NCBI GenBank assembly: GCA_020746875.1
Contig: JAGTJL010000001.1
Span: 1,860,001 to 1,924,000, forward strand
Origin: Rhexocercosporidium sp. MPI-PUGE-AT-0058
Taxonomy: Eukaryota; Ascomycota; Leotiomycetes; Helotiales
Direction: 5' to 3'
DNA: 64,000 nucleotides
Positions within the stretch are counted from its first letter, which is position 1. The number at the start of each line of letters is the position of its first letter. A program made the position numbers and the translations under genes. Below the pieces are notes generated by a model, which worked only from the letters and a program-made list of their open reading frames with translations, was not told the origin of the DNA and searched no databases. This document shows, one piece after another, positions 1 through 12,000 of the stretch.

Positions 1-1250
1 AGATCGAGGTTATGGCCTAGCTATTTTACTTAATATTTAAGTACGTTATAATATAGTCTAATACTAAGGATTTCCTCGATTTCCTATTCTTTTTAACCTT
101 CGATAACTTCTGGAAGAGGTTTTGGCGTCTTTTGACTTAATAAAAGGTTTCTTAAATCCTTAAAAAAGAGTTTTAATATAAATACGTCGTGTATTTAAAA
201 GCTTATAAGTAATTTTAATTTATAAAAGTAGCTTATTTTTTCTAAAATCTTAAAGGGGCTCTCTTATTAATTTATAAGCTTACGATTAAGACGGTGGTTC
301 TTAAGGTTCTTAATTAATAAGAAGACTTCTTCTCCGACTTCTTAGTCGATAGGCCTCTGTTTTTAATTTATTACGCGGGTTATACGGTCTTAAGCGGCTT
401 ATATATTTCCTTTAGCAATTTTTCACGCTTATTTTATACGTTAAGTTAGTTTCTTTATATTAGCGTAATTAAGCTTTTTTAGTAAAGTAATAGCCTTAGG
501 CGTCTTTTAGTCCTAGCTATTGCGTGGTTTTATATTAAATTTAAGTTAATACGAAGTTATATTAATAGATTCGTGAGGCAGGGATATTTGAGCTTTATCG
601 ATTAAAGGTATTAACTTACTTTAATTATCTTAATAATAAGTAACGAATAATTTAAGCCTTTAATCGATATAGCGATTTATAATCTCTGTTTATTTATCCG
701 TCTTTTTATAATAAGCTATAAAAAGCTTAATTTTAACGCCAATAATACGATAGAATTCTTTTCAAAAAGAGGAAATAAACTAAGCGCTATAATTAAATAT
801 AATTGTCTTTAAAGTATGTCTGAATTAATAAATTTATTAAATAAATAATTAAATAGTGCTACAAGCGTTAATATTTTAATAATAAAGAATTATAACGGAA
901 TCCTTTTCGAGGCGGTTAATAAATACTAAGATTCGGTTAAAATTATATTTATTCTTTAGAAAATCCTTATAATTTATATATAAGTATTATATAAGATATG
1001 CGGGAATAGGTAAAAGGTATAAGAACTTTTATTATTTAATTTATTTAAAGTAAAAGTATTAATAAGCTTTATAATTTCTTATATATTAAATGTAGTCCGA
1101 ACTTATTCTAAATTAATAATACTTAAGAGTGAGGAGCTAATAAGTCTTCTTTTTATTTAAATGCGCTATAAACGGCTAGATATAGGCCTCTTGGATTAGT
1201 TTAGTATATAGCGGGGTATTCTTTTATATATATAAACGGCTTTTAAAGTA

Positions 1251-3109
1251 ACGTACTTGATAAGTAAGCGGATTATGCATATTAACGGATCACACCCCAC
1301 CAAAACTACCACTTTTATACTATTTAATTAGTTATGTCTCAACTAACTAATACTTAATTAGCTTTTAAGGAAGGCCGAATAGCTCTTGCGATTAATTCGT
1401 ATAAATCTGGCTATTTTACGAGTATTCGCGAAGCCGTAAATACCTACGACGTTGCTTATTTAACTTTACATGCGCGACTCCACGAACGCGTTCTACGATA
1501 AGAAATTCGATCCGTAAACCATAAGCTTACAGCTACGGAAGAATTAACGCTCGTTAATTAGATTTTATCTATAGACGAACGAGGTTTACCGGTCCGTACG
1601 GCTTTAATTCGAGATATAGTTATGTTACTTTTCTAAAAACGGACCGATACGGACGCGTCTTTTACGCGTATAATTGGAGTTCGGTAGCCATATAATTTCG
1701 TCCAACGTCATGACTCTTTGCGGACCTAATATAACCGAAAATACGACTATAAACGTGCTCTTTGCGAAGATCCTATAGTTATTCGAGATTGGTTTTGACT
1801 AATACAAAATACGGTCGTAAAATATAGGATTTAAGACGAAGATATCTATAACTTTAATGAGACGGGCTTTCAAATAGGCGTAATTTCAACTGCAAAGGTT
1901 ATTACGGCTTCTGAACGAGCTTTGCGGCCCGTTACAATTCAACTTAGGAACCGCGAATGGATTACGGCTATTAAGTATATTAATTCGAGCGGTTGATTAC
2001 TTCCTTCGATGATTATATTTAAAAGCAAAACTCATATCTCTTCTTGGTATCTCGACTCTTTACCGTCTAACTGGACAATTGCAATTAGTGATAATAGCTG
2101 GACGACTGATTAATTAAGCTTAATTTGGCTTACGGACGTGTTTTATTCGCATATAAAAGATCGTACAAAGGGTGTATATCGGCTTTTGATTCTTGACGGA
2201 CACGGAAGCTACGTAACGCCTGAATTCGACTTATTTTGCAAAGACTATTATATTATTACTCTTTATATGCTATTATATTCGTCGCATTTACTTTAACTTC
2301 TTGATGTCAGTTGTTTTGCGGGTTTAAAGCGATTATACGGACGTCAAATTAAAGATTTAATACAAGTTAGAGTTAGTTATATTAATAAGTCTGATTTTCT
2401 TTTAGCTTATCTTATAGCTCGTACAGAAGCTTTGACTTTAAATACGATCCGTAGTGGATTCGTAGCTACTGGATTAGTCCCGTACGACCTTGAACGTGTC
2501 CTCTCGAAGCTTAATACTTAATTACGGACGCCTACCCCTCCTCCTCCTCTCGCGACCGAACAAGCGACTTAGGTCCCAGAGACGCTACATAATATATAAG
2601 AGTTGGAATTATAAGTTAAGGCAATTGGAGACTTTATACAACGTCGTACGGCTGGTTTTTCTAGCCTTACAGACCGTGCGATTTAATAATTAGTTAAAGG
2701 TTATCAAATAGCTATGTATTCTGTAATTCTTTTTACGGACGAAAACAAAAAGCTACGGGCCGTGAATAAACGCCAAAAGAAGAAGAGAGCTGTACGGAGG
2801 TTATATATTACTACGGGGGGTGTTTTAATAATATAGGAGGGCTTAAATCGATCTGTAATTATAAATACAGAGCTTACGGGTTAGTTTACGGGTGGGGTTG
2901 AAGAGGGACGAATCCGCGCGCCGCGGACGTGTAATATGTGTAAATCGCTCGAACACACGGCTCGTACGTGTCTACTTAGATTTAATTCAACTTAATTTAG
3001 TTTAATAATAATAATTTTAATTCGTTGTTAAGTTATTAGTTCTTAAAGTAGTAGTTTTGGTGGGGTGTGATCCGTTAACATGCATGATCCGCTTACTTAT
3101 CAAGTACGT
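1251..3109 (+). mobile_element. Fot1/pogo-type DNA transposon, complete ends
   Basis: The element is 1859 bp, bounded by inverted repeats of about 60 bp that begin ACGTACTTGATAAGTAAG. The two ends match almost perfectly; the differences I see are C/T or G/A transitions or small mismatches near the inner edge. A TA duplication flanks it (1249-1250 and 3110-3111), as expected for Tc1/mariner-pogo insertion. Its size is close to known fungal Fot1 elements (about 1.9 kb). It sits inside the Gypsy element, so it inserted later, yet its own transposase is also RIP-mutated. Confidence 0.93.
1334..2995 (+). pseudogene. Fot1-like transposase (HTH_CENPB / DDE_1), RIP-inactivated
   Basis: A single reading frame of about 553 codons runs from ATG 1334 to TAA 2993 with no frameshift that I can see, but with many internal TAA, TAG and TGA codons. 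The length fits Fot1-family transposases (about 540 residues). Visible blocks are an N-terminal helix-turn-helix region (INSYKSGYFTSIREAV), the catalytic segment YNFNETGFQIGV (ancestral DETG, now NETG), LLILDGHGSYVTPEF with the second acidic residue, and a C-terminal zinc-knuckle-like CNMCKSLEHTARTC. Nearly all stops occur where CAA, CAG or TGG would be expected, which is the signature of RIP. It would cut and paste the element as a nuclear transposase, but this copy cannot be translated. Confidence 0.9.
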
Positions 3110-4147
3110 TATAAGAGTCCGTTTATTATTATATAATCCTTAAGTAAGGACTTTTATTCTTTTATAAAGGACTCGCGGTTATTTTAATAAAGCTTTTTAA
3201 TAAGATTAAATAAGGTTTTAAGTAGCTCTAGAGTCGAATTATTAATAGCGTCTTCCGTTTTTAAAAAGAAAAGATAAAGAAAAATAACGTTAATTATAAA
3301 CTTATTTATTAACTTTATATTAATTTTAAGGTTAAGGCGACTAAGCGTAAATAAGACTTTAAATCGGTTATTTAATTTTACTTTTTCTTAGACTTTTAAG
3401 TCTTATTTTTTCCGGCTAAAAATATTAGCTTTTTAATTTTATTTATTTAGTATATATATAATTTAGAAATTAAAATTAAATAAGAATTCCATCTATTAAG
3501 CTTGCTTACTTATAAGGACTTTTGTCGTTATAAAATACTTTAGGGATTAATAGTTTAAATATATTCCGAGTTTAGTCCGAATAGACATAAGTTTAAGACG
3601 TTACTTATAAAATAATTTTACGATTATATAAAGTTCTTTATTGTGGATTTCCTAATTAGGCTTATAGTCATTTAAGACGTGAGAATAAAATCTTAAGAGG
3701 TATTATAATCCGTTAGCGTATTATTAAGAAATTACGCCTGTAATTACTTTATCGAAAGCGTCGGTTTTTAGTTATATTAATAGGTCGGGGTTGAAATAAT
3801 AAATCTTTTATATAGTTAATAATTAATTCTATAATTCTTTAAAGGCTTTTTTATATTTTTCCGTTTAATTTTAAGGAATTATAAGTCGGGTAAGTGTGGA
3901 GAAAGGCTTTATAATAAGTTTAAAGTTGCGAATAAATTATTAATAAAAACCGTAAAAACTTAAAAAAGACTTTATTATTATAATAGTCTTTAAGTATTTT
4001 TAGTTTCGTAACGGCTTTACTTTCTTTAAGTCGGCTTTAATTTCTTTTATAGTTATAATATAACTTAAGTATTTAGTATAAGTAACGTGGAATTTATATT
4101 TTTTAATATCAGCTTATAAGCTAGCTTTTATAAGCCGTTTTAAAACT

Positions 4148-4237
4148 TGTCGTGCGAAATCCAGGGGTGCAGGGGTATAAAGGCCATATATAGTCAAATA
4201 CGCAGTTTACAGACTGCGGGTCCGCTTTTTGTACGAC
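4148..4237. mobile_element. 90-bp insertion with short terminal inverted repeats (MITE-like)
   Basis: The segment has imperfect inverted ends (GTCGTGC at the left, GTACGAC at the right) and is flanked by a direct duplication AAAACT (4142-4147 and 4238-4243). Removing it plus one duplicate restores the Gypsy frame across the site (VKIVL joins KRLIKA on the minus strand). It is much richer in G, C and CpA than its surroundings, so it escaped or post-dates RIP. Family unknown. Confidence 0.65.
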
Positions 4238-7171
4238 AAAACTATTTTAACGTATTCTTTATGCTTTTTTATTAATTTTAAATAAATTAAGATATTATTA
4301 AGATATATTATATAGAAGTCGTTTAAATAATTTAATAATACGTCGTTTATATAGCGTTAGTACGTGCTTAATTCGTTATAAAGTCTAAAGGGTAATACTT
4401 TGCATTTATAAGTCTTATATTTAATATAAAAGGTCGTATACTCTTCCGATTTAGGGTCTATTCGGATATAATTAAATGCGGCCTAAATATTAAGTTTAAT
4501 AAACACTTTAGCTTTCGACACGCGAGAGAAGAGCTCGTCGATTCTCGGTATAAAATATAAGTCCTTTTATATTAACGCATTTAAACGACGGTAATTAATA
4601 TAAAAACGCAACCCTTTATTACTCTTCTTTATAAAAAGGATAAGAGAAGCGAAAGGACTTTAATTCGTTTTAATAAACCCTTTATTAAGGTTTTTTAAAA
4701 GGTATTCTTTTAATACTTTTAATTTCTTTATTAATTAACGGTATAAAAGAGAATAAGAATTAGGTAATAAAGCCTTTAATTAAATCTTATAATTATAGTA
4801 TTAATAAGGTAGTAAAACGTTTGACTTCGTCTTAGAAAATGCTTCCTTAAGAAGTTGATATTGCTTTGAAAGCCTTTCGACCATAATTCAGAGGGTATTC
4901 GAATCCTCTTTTTTATATCTTTTTTATAAGACTCGGTTTACTTTATAAATGCTAATTATAAAAAACTTAATATTTTTACTTTTTATATTAAAGTAAAATG
5001 CGTTTACGTTAATTTTATAAATAAAAAAAAGAGTTCTTTGCGGAGTTATAATAAGTTCCGGGCGATAACGTAATTATAAATGAGGCTTTTTTACTTTTAG
5101 TTTTCCGACCGGCTTTAATAATAAGGGTTCCGGAGCTGTTTCTGGCTCTTATTCCTTAAAGGGATTCTCTAGTAACGTCGATACTTATATATAATTAATA
5201 ATAAATTAATAATATTATCGTTTTTAATTAATTTAATTTATAATTAAGTCACGTCAGTTAGCATTTAATTAATAATAGTTAATAATTCTTGCTTTAGCCT
5301 TAGTAAAGAGCGGTATAATTAGCTCTTTCGTTTAGCGAGGAGTTCGTAAGTATGCGAAGGGCTATATAAGACGGTTATTAATCGAATCGAGTTTAACGCG
5401 AAAGCGTTTTATTTATTTAACGTTAATTATTATATTTTAATTTCTTAAATTAAATACGACAAAAAGGTAATTATATACGCGTCTGCCGTTTATTATTAAG
5501 TAAAAACGTATATAATAAGAGGCGTGGCTTTATACGGAATTTTAAAAACCACGGATTAAGATAATATAAGGGAAGGGTAGAATTTTTACTTTTAAAGCCT
5601 TCGAAAGGCGCACGAAAAGAGTCCGATTTACGAAGAAGTAATCGTTTACTTTAGTATTTATTAAAGTAAAGAATGTAACGCTATATTTATTTATATTAAT
5701 AATATAAGAGATTAAGAATTACTTTTCTTTTATAAAGAAGCTTAAATTAAGCTTTAATAGATTATATTTACGTAGACTTAAAAAGGAGTCTTTCTTTAAG
5801 CCTTTTCGTTTTCTTTTATTTATTTTTTTAATAATTCTTTTTATTTTTTTTTTAGTTTTACGCCTTCTTCTTCGATTTCCTTATTTACGAGTTAAACCTT
5901 AAGAGTCTTAGGGCAGTCGTTCTTATAATAATTAAATTTACCGTAATTATAATACTTAATTAGATTGTTGCTTATAAAGGTCTAAGGCCTTAAATATATA
6001 GAGTTTTAGCGCGGTAAAAAGGGAGTAAATTGTCGTTAAAGAGTAAAAGAGCGTTAAAATAGAGTAAAGAAAGATTAATAGATAAAGGTAATTTTTTAAA
6101 TAAGCGTTTAAGCGGAAGAAGTAATCTAACTTAAATTAAACGGCTTTTAAGTTATATTTAAGGTATAAATTAAAATGAAATTTAAGTTAAGTATACGATT
6201 TCGGCGGTTCTTTAAGTCTAGCGAGATAAAGTAAGAAACTATTTTATTATAATTATTCTCTTAAATTAACTTAATAATAAAAGTCTTATCTTATAACTTA
6301 AAAGAAAGCTTTTATTATATATAAAAGAATTATTCCGATTTAGCGACGCTACTTTAAATAATAGCGCTTTAAAATCTTGTTTTAAATTTAATAAAAGTCT
6401 CCTTAAAATAGAAGTTTATATATAAATTATAAAAAGTAGACTAGAACTCGTTTGCTTCGTAGCCGGTTAAAAAGTAAGATTTTAAGAATATAATTATTTC
6501 TTTAGCGATCTTAAAAGAATAAGTTTTTAAAAGATATTAAGGTTTTAAATAAGATCGTACCGTTTTAATAGTTAATCCTTAAACGAGAGTATAACGAGTT
6601 CTTTTCGTTAAGTAGAAATTAACGTTAACTTTTAAGCGGTTTTAAACTAAAGTACGCTATTATTTAAACGAGGGGTTTAAGTTATTATTTAGTAAAGTAA
6701 TTTTCTCCGTTAATTAAATCTTAAGAAGCCGAAACGAGCTTAAATAAGCTCCGGGAATAAGAGAGGCATAACCCTTTAGCGAACTTTTATTAAATTCCAC
6801 TAATCGGAGTAAAAGAAGAGTAAGAGTTTATAAGCGATTCTAAAGTAGTTCGAAAGGCTCGGAAGGAGTAGGATCTTCTTTAGGATTATCGTTAAGTCGT
6901 ATTAAATTAGGCCGAGGAGTAGTAAGGGCTACGAGTATAACTTTAATTTTAATAAAACTAAATTAAAGTTCTCTTTACTTATTTATTTAATTTTTAGTTT
7001 AATTATTAACGGCTTAAAAAAGTCCTTTTAAAACGTTAAGGTTATTATAATTTATATCGTCTCGAGCTTTGCCTTTATTTTTTTAAATAATGACGCTAGT
7101 TTTAAAGGGCGAGGTAATAGGTGTTTTTGAATTAGAAGGCGCCCTTAAGGAGGTCGTAATAATTAAAGGAC

Positions 7172-7355
7172 TATGGTGTAGAAGTGGATTAAAGCACTGT
7201 GAGCAGTTGTAATTAAATTAAAGTGATTCCTTATTTTTCTAAAAGCTTTAAGAATTAGGAGAAAATAATTATTCTCTTAAAAGCGGTTTATAATAGCAGA
7301 ACTTAATTAAGTCACGTATAATGCCAAGAGAGCAGCTGCCCGTGCTTATACGATA
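7172..7355 (-). repeat. Copia 3' LTR (left copy)
   Basis: The copy is 184 bp and pairs with 14912-15095. It starts TATGG, where the partner starts TGTAA; together they imply an ancestral TGTGG start. Derived A/T states in this copy lie mostly in its inner half (from about base 93 of the LTR onward). Confidence 0.9.
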
Positions 7356-7599
7356 TATCTCTTAAGTAATTGATAATAATAAGCTATTATTATTATAATT
7401 AATTGTATTAAGCGAGAGCAAATAATAAAAAAGAATTAAGTAAATAACTTAATTATATAAACTAACGATTTTCTTATTAAACCTGAACTTATAAACACTC
7501 GACAATACATAAATCGACTGCTCTCGATCTACTACTTAATTAATTTATTAATTAATCAATTAATTAACTGCTCCTTTCGATATTATAAGTATCTTTAAG

Positions 7600-8900
7600 C
7601 GCTTCGCTAGAATCGTTATAATAAAACGACGATCTACTCGCCAAAGCAAAGTAAGTGGCTCGATTTTCGATCTATTAGTTTCGATTTATTAATCAGAGAT
7701 TAATTAATTAAAAATTAATTAATTAAAGAATAACCGCTAACTTATAATAAGTTAAAGCTATTATTAATAATAAGAAGAAAGTCGTCGCTAAAGCACGACT
7801 ATCGGCTGCTCCCGTCCCCGCCCCCGCTCCTCGCCGTGCCGCTATTATTCCCCGGGCTTTAAAGCAGCTAATAAATGCTCGTATAATAGTTTGTTTAAGC
7901 TGTATTAATAGCGCCTTTTAAATAAAAGATAACAATTAATATTATAATACTATTAAAAAAAGTATTCGTTGCTTTGCTTATTCGTCCGGCTATAAGTGCG
8001 TAATTACTCCCGTTACTATTTAAGCTTCTTTCTTCGCATATTATAATACGTTAGAAAATAAAGCTAGTAAGAAAGTAAATTAATTTAATTGCTTTTTTTT
8101 TGCTTTTTAATTTATTATTGATTTTTTTAAGAATTAAAGTAATTAAGAATCCCGGTTCGTGCCGCTTTTAAAGGTAGTAATATTAATAGAGCTGCTATTA
8201 CTGGCGCTATTATTAGTTTTAATAATAGAGTTACTTTAGGAGTTACTAGTAGATTTAGAGGTAATAATAGAAATAATAATAATAAGGAGAACGGTAAGTT
8301 ATTCGCTTTATTTTTAAAAAATTAAACTAATTTAATTAATTTTTTAAAAGAAAAAGAAGAGCTTTTAATTACTTTTATAGCTTATACTTGTATTACTAAA
8401 AAGAAGATTATTATTGCTACGAGTATTTTCTTCGTTAAGAAAAGTAATGAAAAAGCAGCTGATTATCCTACTGCTATTACTACTACTGAAGCTACTTGCG
8501 CTGCTGCTGCTAAGGCTGCTACCGGAGCTACTCGCGCTTATAATCCTAATCTTAATATTCTGGCCTTTTAAGTTATATCTGCTCGTAGAGTTATTCTTAC
8601 TCCTAAGTAAAAGGCTTAAGCTGCTTGCGTTAAAGAATTAATTAATATAATAACTAATGCTTTAAGCGAGCTAATTCGGGAGGTTTTAAGCCTTTTACTT
8701 TTTAATAAATAAACTGCTTTCTTATTTTCTAAAGCTTAAGAACTTCTTACTCTTTAAGTATTCTTTTGTATTTTAAAAACTAAAGCTTGCGTTTGCTTTT
8801 AAATTAAAGAATCGTTAAGAATAATTAATTCTTTAAAATATAATAATTTATATCTCTAAAGCTTAGTTAATTTTTAATAAGATAAATTTATAAATAAAAA
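7600..8900 (+). pseudogene. Plus-strand coding remnant inside the Copia element, function unknown
   Basis: Between the end of pol and the 3' LTR, plus-strand frames give long protein-like stretches broken by TAA and TAG. They include RRSTRQSKVSGSIFDLLV near 7650, an Ala/Pro-rich stretch (SAAPVPAPAPRRAAIIPRA) near 7800, and a Cys-containing block (CLSCINSAF, later RCFAYSSGYKCV) near 7890-8010. Another segment near 8450-8690 reads KAADYPTAITTTEATC and then AACVKELINIITNALSEL. Local GC is higher than in the flanks. The pattern could be an antisense accessory ORF carried by this Copia lineage or part of a separate nested element. Frame continuity between the pieces was not established. Confidence 0.45.
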
Positions 8901-9019
8901 CTTATAAAAGAGAATTTTATAAAAGAATATATAATAATATAAATAAAGCTTTTTAATTAAAAAGTAAGTTTATTATATAATTATTTTAAGAATAAATGAA
9001 AAATAAAGAATATATATAA

Positions 9020-12000
9020 AAAACTACTTTAAAACAAGTCTCTTAAAAGAATTGCTCTAATTAAGCACGAATATTTATTAAATTAATAAAAGTAATAAAT
9101 ATTTTAAATTTCTGCCGAAAAAGGTTTTTAATAAGTCCGTTAGCTAGTATATAGCTTGTAAGAAGATATTCTATTATAAAAGTGCTTTTTTAAAACTCTT
9201 AACGTAATTACATATTTTAAATATTAACGTAGCGTAACTTAGTAAAAATACGCTAATTTTCCTTAACGATTAATTAAATCGTTTATTAATTATTATAAAA
9301 AATTATTTAAGTTATTTTTATATTAAAGTATAATTCTTAAAAGAATCGCTGAAGTATTATAAATTCTTTACTAATACGCTTAACTCTAAGAAGTTTTACT
9401 TATATTATAAACGTAGTAATTATATCTTATAAAATTATTTTTTAAATAATTAAATTTTTAAAAAGTATAAAGATATATTTATTAAAAGATTACTTTATCT
9501 CGATATCGTTTATAAAAGAAGCATTTAATACTATTATAAAGTAGAAGTCGCGCAGCTTATAGCTATAAGTAATCGCTAAGAAACGAATGCCGAAAAGATA
9601 ACGAATTATTTAGTTAATTATAACTAAGTATTTTCGAGAAAGATTAATTAAGAAGTAAAAAAGCCTTAAAGTAATAAAGGCGATGTTTGCGCGCAATATA
9701 ATTATAATATAAAATATTAATTCAACTTTTTCTTAAAACTCTTTAATTTAAGCTAAAATAACTTGTTTTTAATTCTTTAATAGCTCGACTTAAGGTAATA
9801 ATATACTTAGGCAATTTCTATCTACTAATTTAAATCGAAGAGCAACTTTTTAAATATAAGTATTATATATTAAAGAGATAATCTTCGCTAATTGATCTTT
9901 AATAATACGAACGCCTAAGAATTACTCCGTTTGCTCTCTTTTGGTAAGCTTATATATTATATTCAAGCCGTTAATAATTAATTTAACGTCTTTAAAAGCC
10001 GAATTATAATAAAGCATTTAAATATCGTCGATATAAAATATTATAAACACCGTATGTTGCTCGTTTATAAATATATAAGGCTCTTCTTTATAAGCGATTA
10101 ACCTTAAAGTTGTTAAAGTATAAGTAAAATCACCGTATTATAACGCCGGTGAATCCTTGAGTCCGTAAAGTGCGCGATTAACCTCTATTATTATTCTGTC
10201 TTATTTAAAACCGTCCGGTAAATAGCAGCGTACGCGAGTACTTATCTTACTTTATTTAGCGTTAATAAAGGCATTTATTATATTAAATTGAATTATTTTT
10301 AAATTAAATTAAGCTATAATAGCTATAGCAGTTCTAAAGGAATAAGTAGCTAAAGTAGTTATATATATTAATAAAATTAACGTTTTAAGCTATAAGTCTC
10401 CTTTTATAATAATTCGGGAGCGATAGCAAGTTAAATACCCTGACGAATCGACTTTGGCGTGAAATACTTATTTTAAAGGAATTAATTGCTCGGTAGTAAA
10501 AGTATATTTAACGACTCTTTAGCAATTACGCGATTTAAAGTTAATAATCTCCTTAATAGCGTCGGCTCGGAAGTGCTCTCTTAATAAATAGTCCTTAAGG
10601 TTTTTCCAATTTAATAAATCCTTAAGTATTTATAATTAATAAATCCGTAAGAGCTTAATTAATTGTCGAATTTCGATATTTTTAAATACAGACGCTAATA
10701 TAATAGCGTAAACTGCGCTTAAGTCTTTTCCGTTTTTTCGCATTAGTTTTTGATTAAGCCAGAAAGTCCTTAGAAAATCCTTTAAGTACTCGCGGTTACT
10801 TAACGGTTATAATAATTCCGTAATTAACTCTTTAATAATTACTATATAAACGCTTCGATTCGGTTTCGTTACCTTATTACTGACTCGAGTCTTTCGACTT
10901 TTATTAATTATTCGGTTTTTTATTTTTTTCTTTTTAAAAGGTTTAAATAAGCCGGAATTTAATTTAATTAAAGCCAAAAGTAATAAGCGTAAATTTAATT
11001 TTTTATCTTCTTTTAATTTTAATAATTACAAATGCTTTTTATATTTAATTACTTAAGGCAGAGCTTTTAATTACTTAAGGCCGATACTTTCTTTAAATGC
11101 TCCTTAACGCTTAAAACCGCGCTCTCGATTGTATAGCCTTCTAAAATAAATTATAATTTATAATATTAACTTCCGCTTAAGGCCTATATTACTTTAAAAG
11201 TTTAATATATTACGTAAAATACTTTTCTTAATTGCGCTTTTAAACGTTAATTATCTTAAAGTATCGGCTTATTTTAAGACTTAATTAAAGTATTTATAAA
11301 TAAGAAGTTTAATACTCTTTCTTAATTAAATTACCTCCGAATTCTTATTAACGAGCGGCTAAATAAAGTTAAGAGCTATTAAATTAGCTAAAAGTGGCGT
11401 ATTTACTTTTATTAGCTTAATTAAAAAAGGAATAAATAGCTCTACTTCCGGGCTTAAAGGCTTAACTAGAGGTTTTAATACCCTCGAGCTTACAGGCTCG
11501 TCGACTTTTATAACGCTTATTACTTCGCTTAATTATTTTCCGTTCGGAGTAATAAATAATATTTTTAATTTTAATATATTAAATACGCTTAGTCGGTTAA
11601 TTATAATAAAACTAACGTCTTGATTTCTCTCTTTTTCTTTTAGTATTTCCGTAAGATTCTTTAATATTAAGCGCGGCTAGCCGACCGCTTTCTTTATATT
11701 TAAAAAGCTTAAATAAAAGAGAGTTTCGTTAAAAGTAATATTCCGAATTATTATTATATATTATAATTAAAGCATTTAGATTTTATAAATATTAAATAAG
11801 ACGTATTTAATTAAGTAATTAAGGTGCGCTCGCGGATTGACTTTAAAAGCTCTTTTTTAATAGAGAGCTTTTCGGTTTTTAATTATAAAATAAGCTCTAT
11901 AGCCGTACGTATATAAGTTGCTTTAGTCAGGCCGTAAATCGGTTATTAGCTTTAGCGTAAGCTTAAGGTCGTAATACCGAAAATATTACTTAAACTAGAC

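Larger units (their letters stand above)
1..7166 (-). mobile_element. Ty3/Gypsy LTR retrotransposon, RIP-degraded, left end outside the window
   Basis: Minus-strand reading recovers the order gag, reverse transcriptase, RNase H of a Gypsy polyprotein, broken by many stops. At about 5900-5960 a zinc knuckle can be read with its Cys and His codons turned to Tyr (YNYGKFNYYKNDCP), the change expected from G-to-A mutation. At about 4560-4680 the RT block PFASLILFIKKSNKG is followed by LRFYINYRRLN. At about 4279-4299 the catalytic YLDDIL motif reads YLNNIL. RNase H lies at about 3400-3800 (DAFDKVITGV, then IHNKELYIIVK). Integrase should lie further left, where a Fot1-like element interrupts it. No LTR was resolved; the left one would be outside the window and the right one may lie beyond the Copia insertion. 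The element is certainly non-functional. Confidence 0.82.

Noticed and set aside
8414..8641. Leucine-rich 75-residue frame resembling a membrane peptide
   Set aside because: It is a shadow of the Ala/Thr-rich frame read one base apart; the Leu run comes from repeated GCT/TACT triplets in RIP-mutated DNA.
8990..9700. Protein-like reading on the plus strand
   Set aside because: The minus strand of the same stretch gives a clear Copia RNase H in continuation of the reverse transcriptase, so the plus reading is its shadow.
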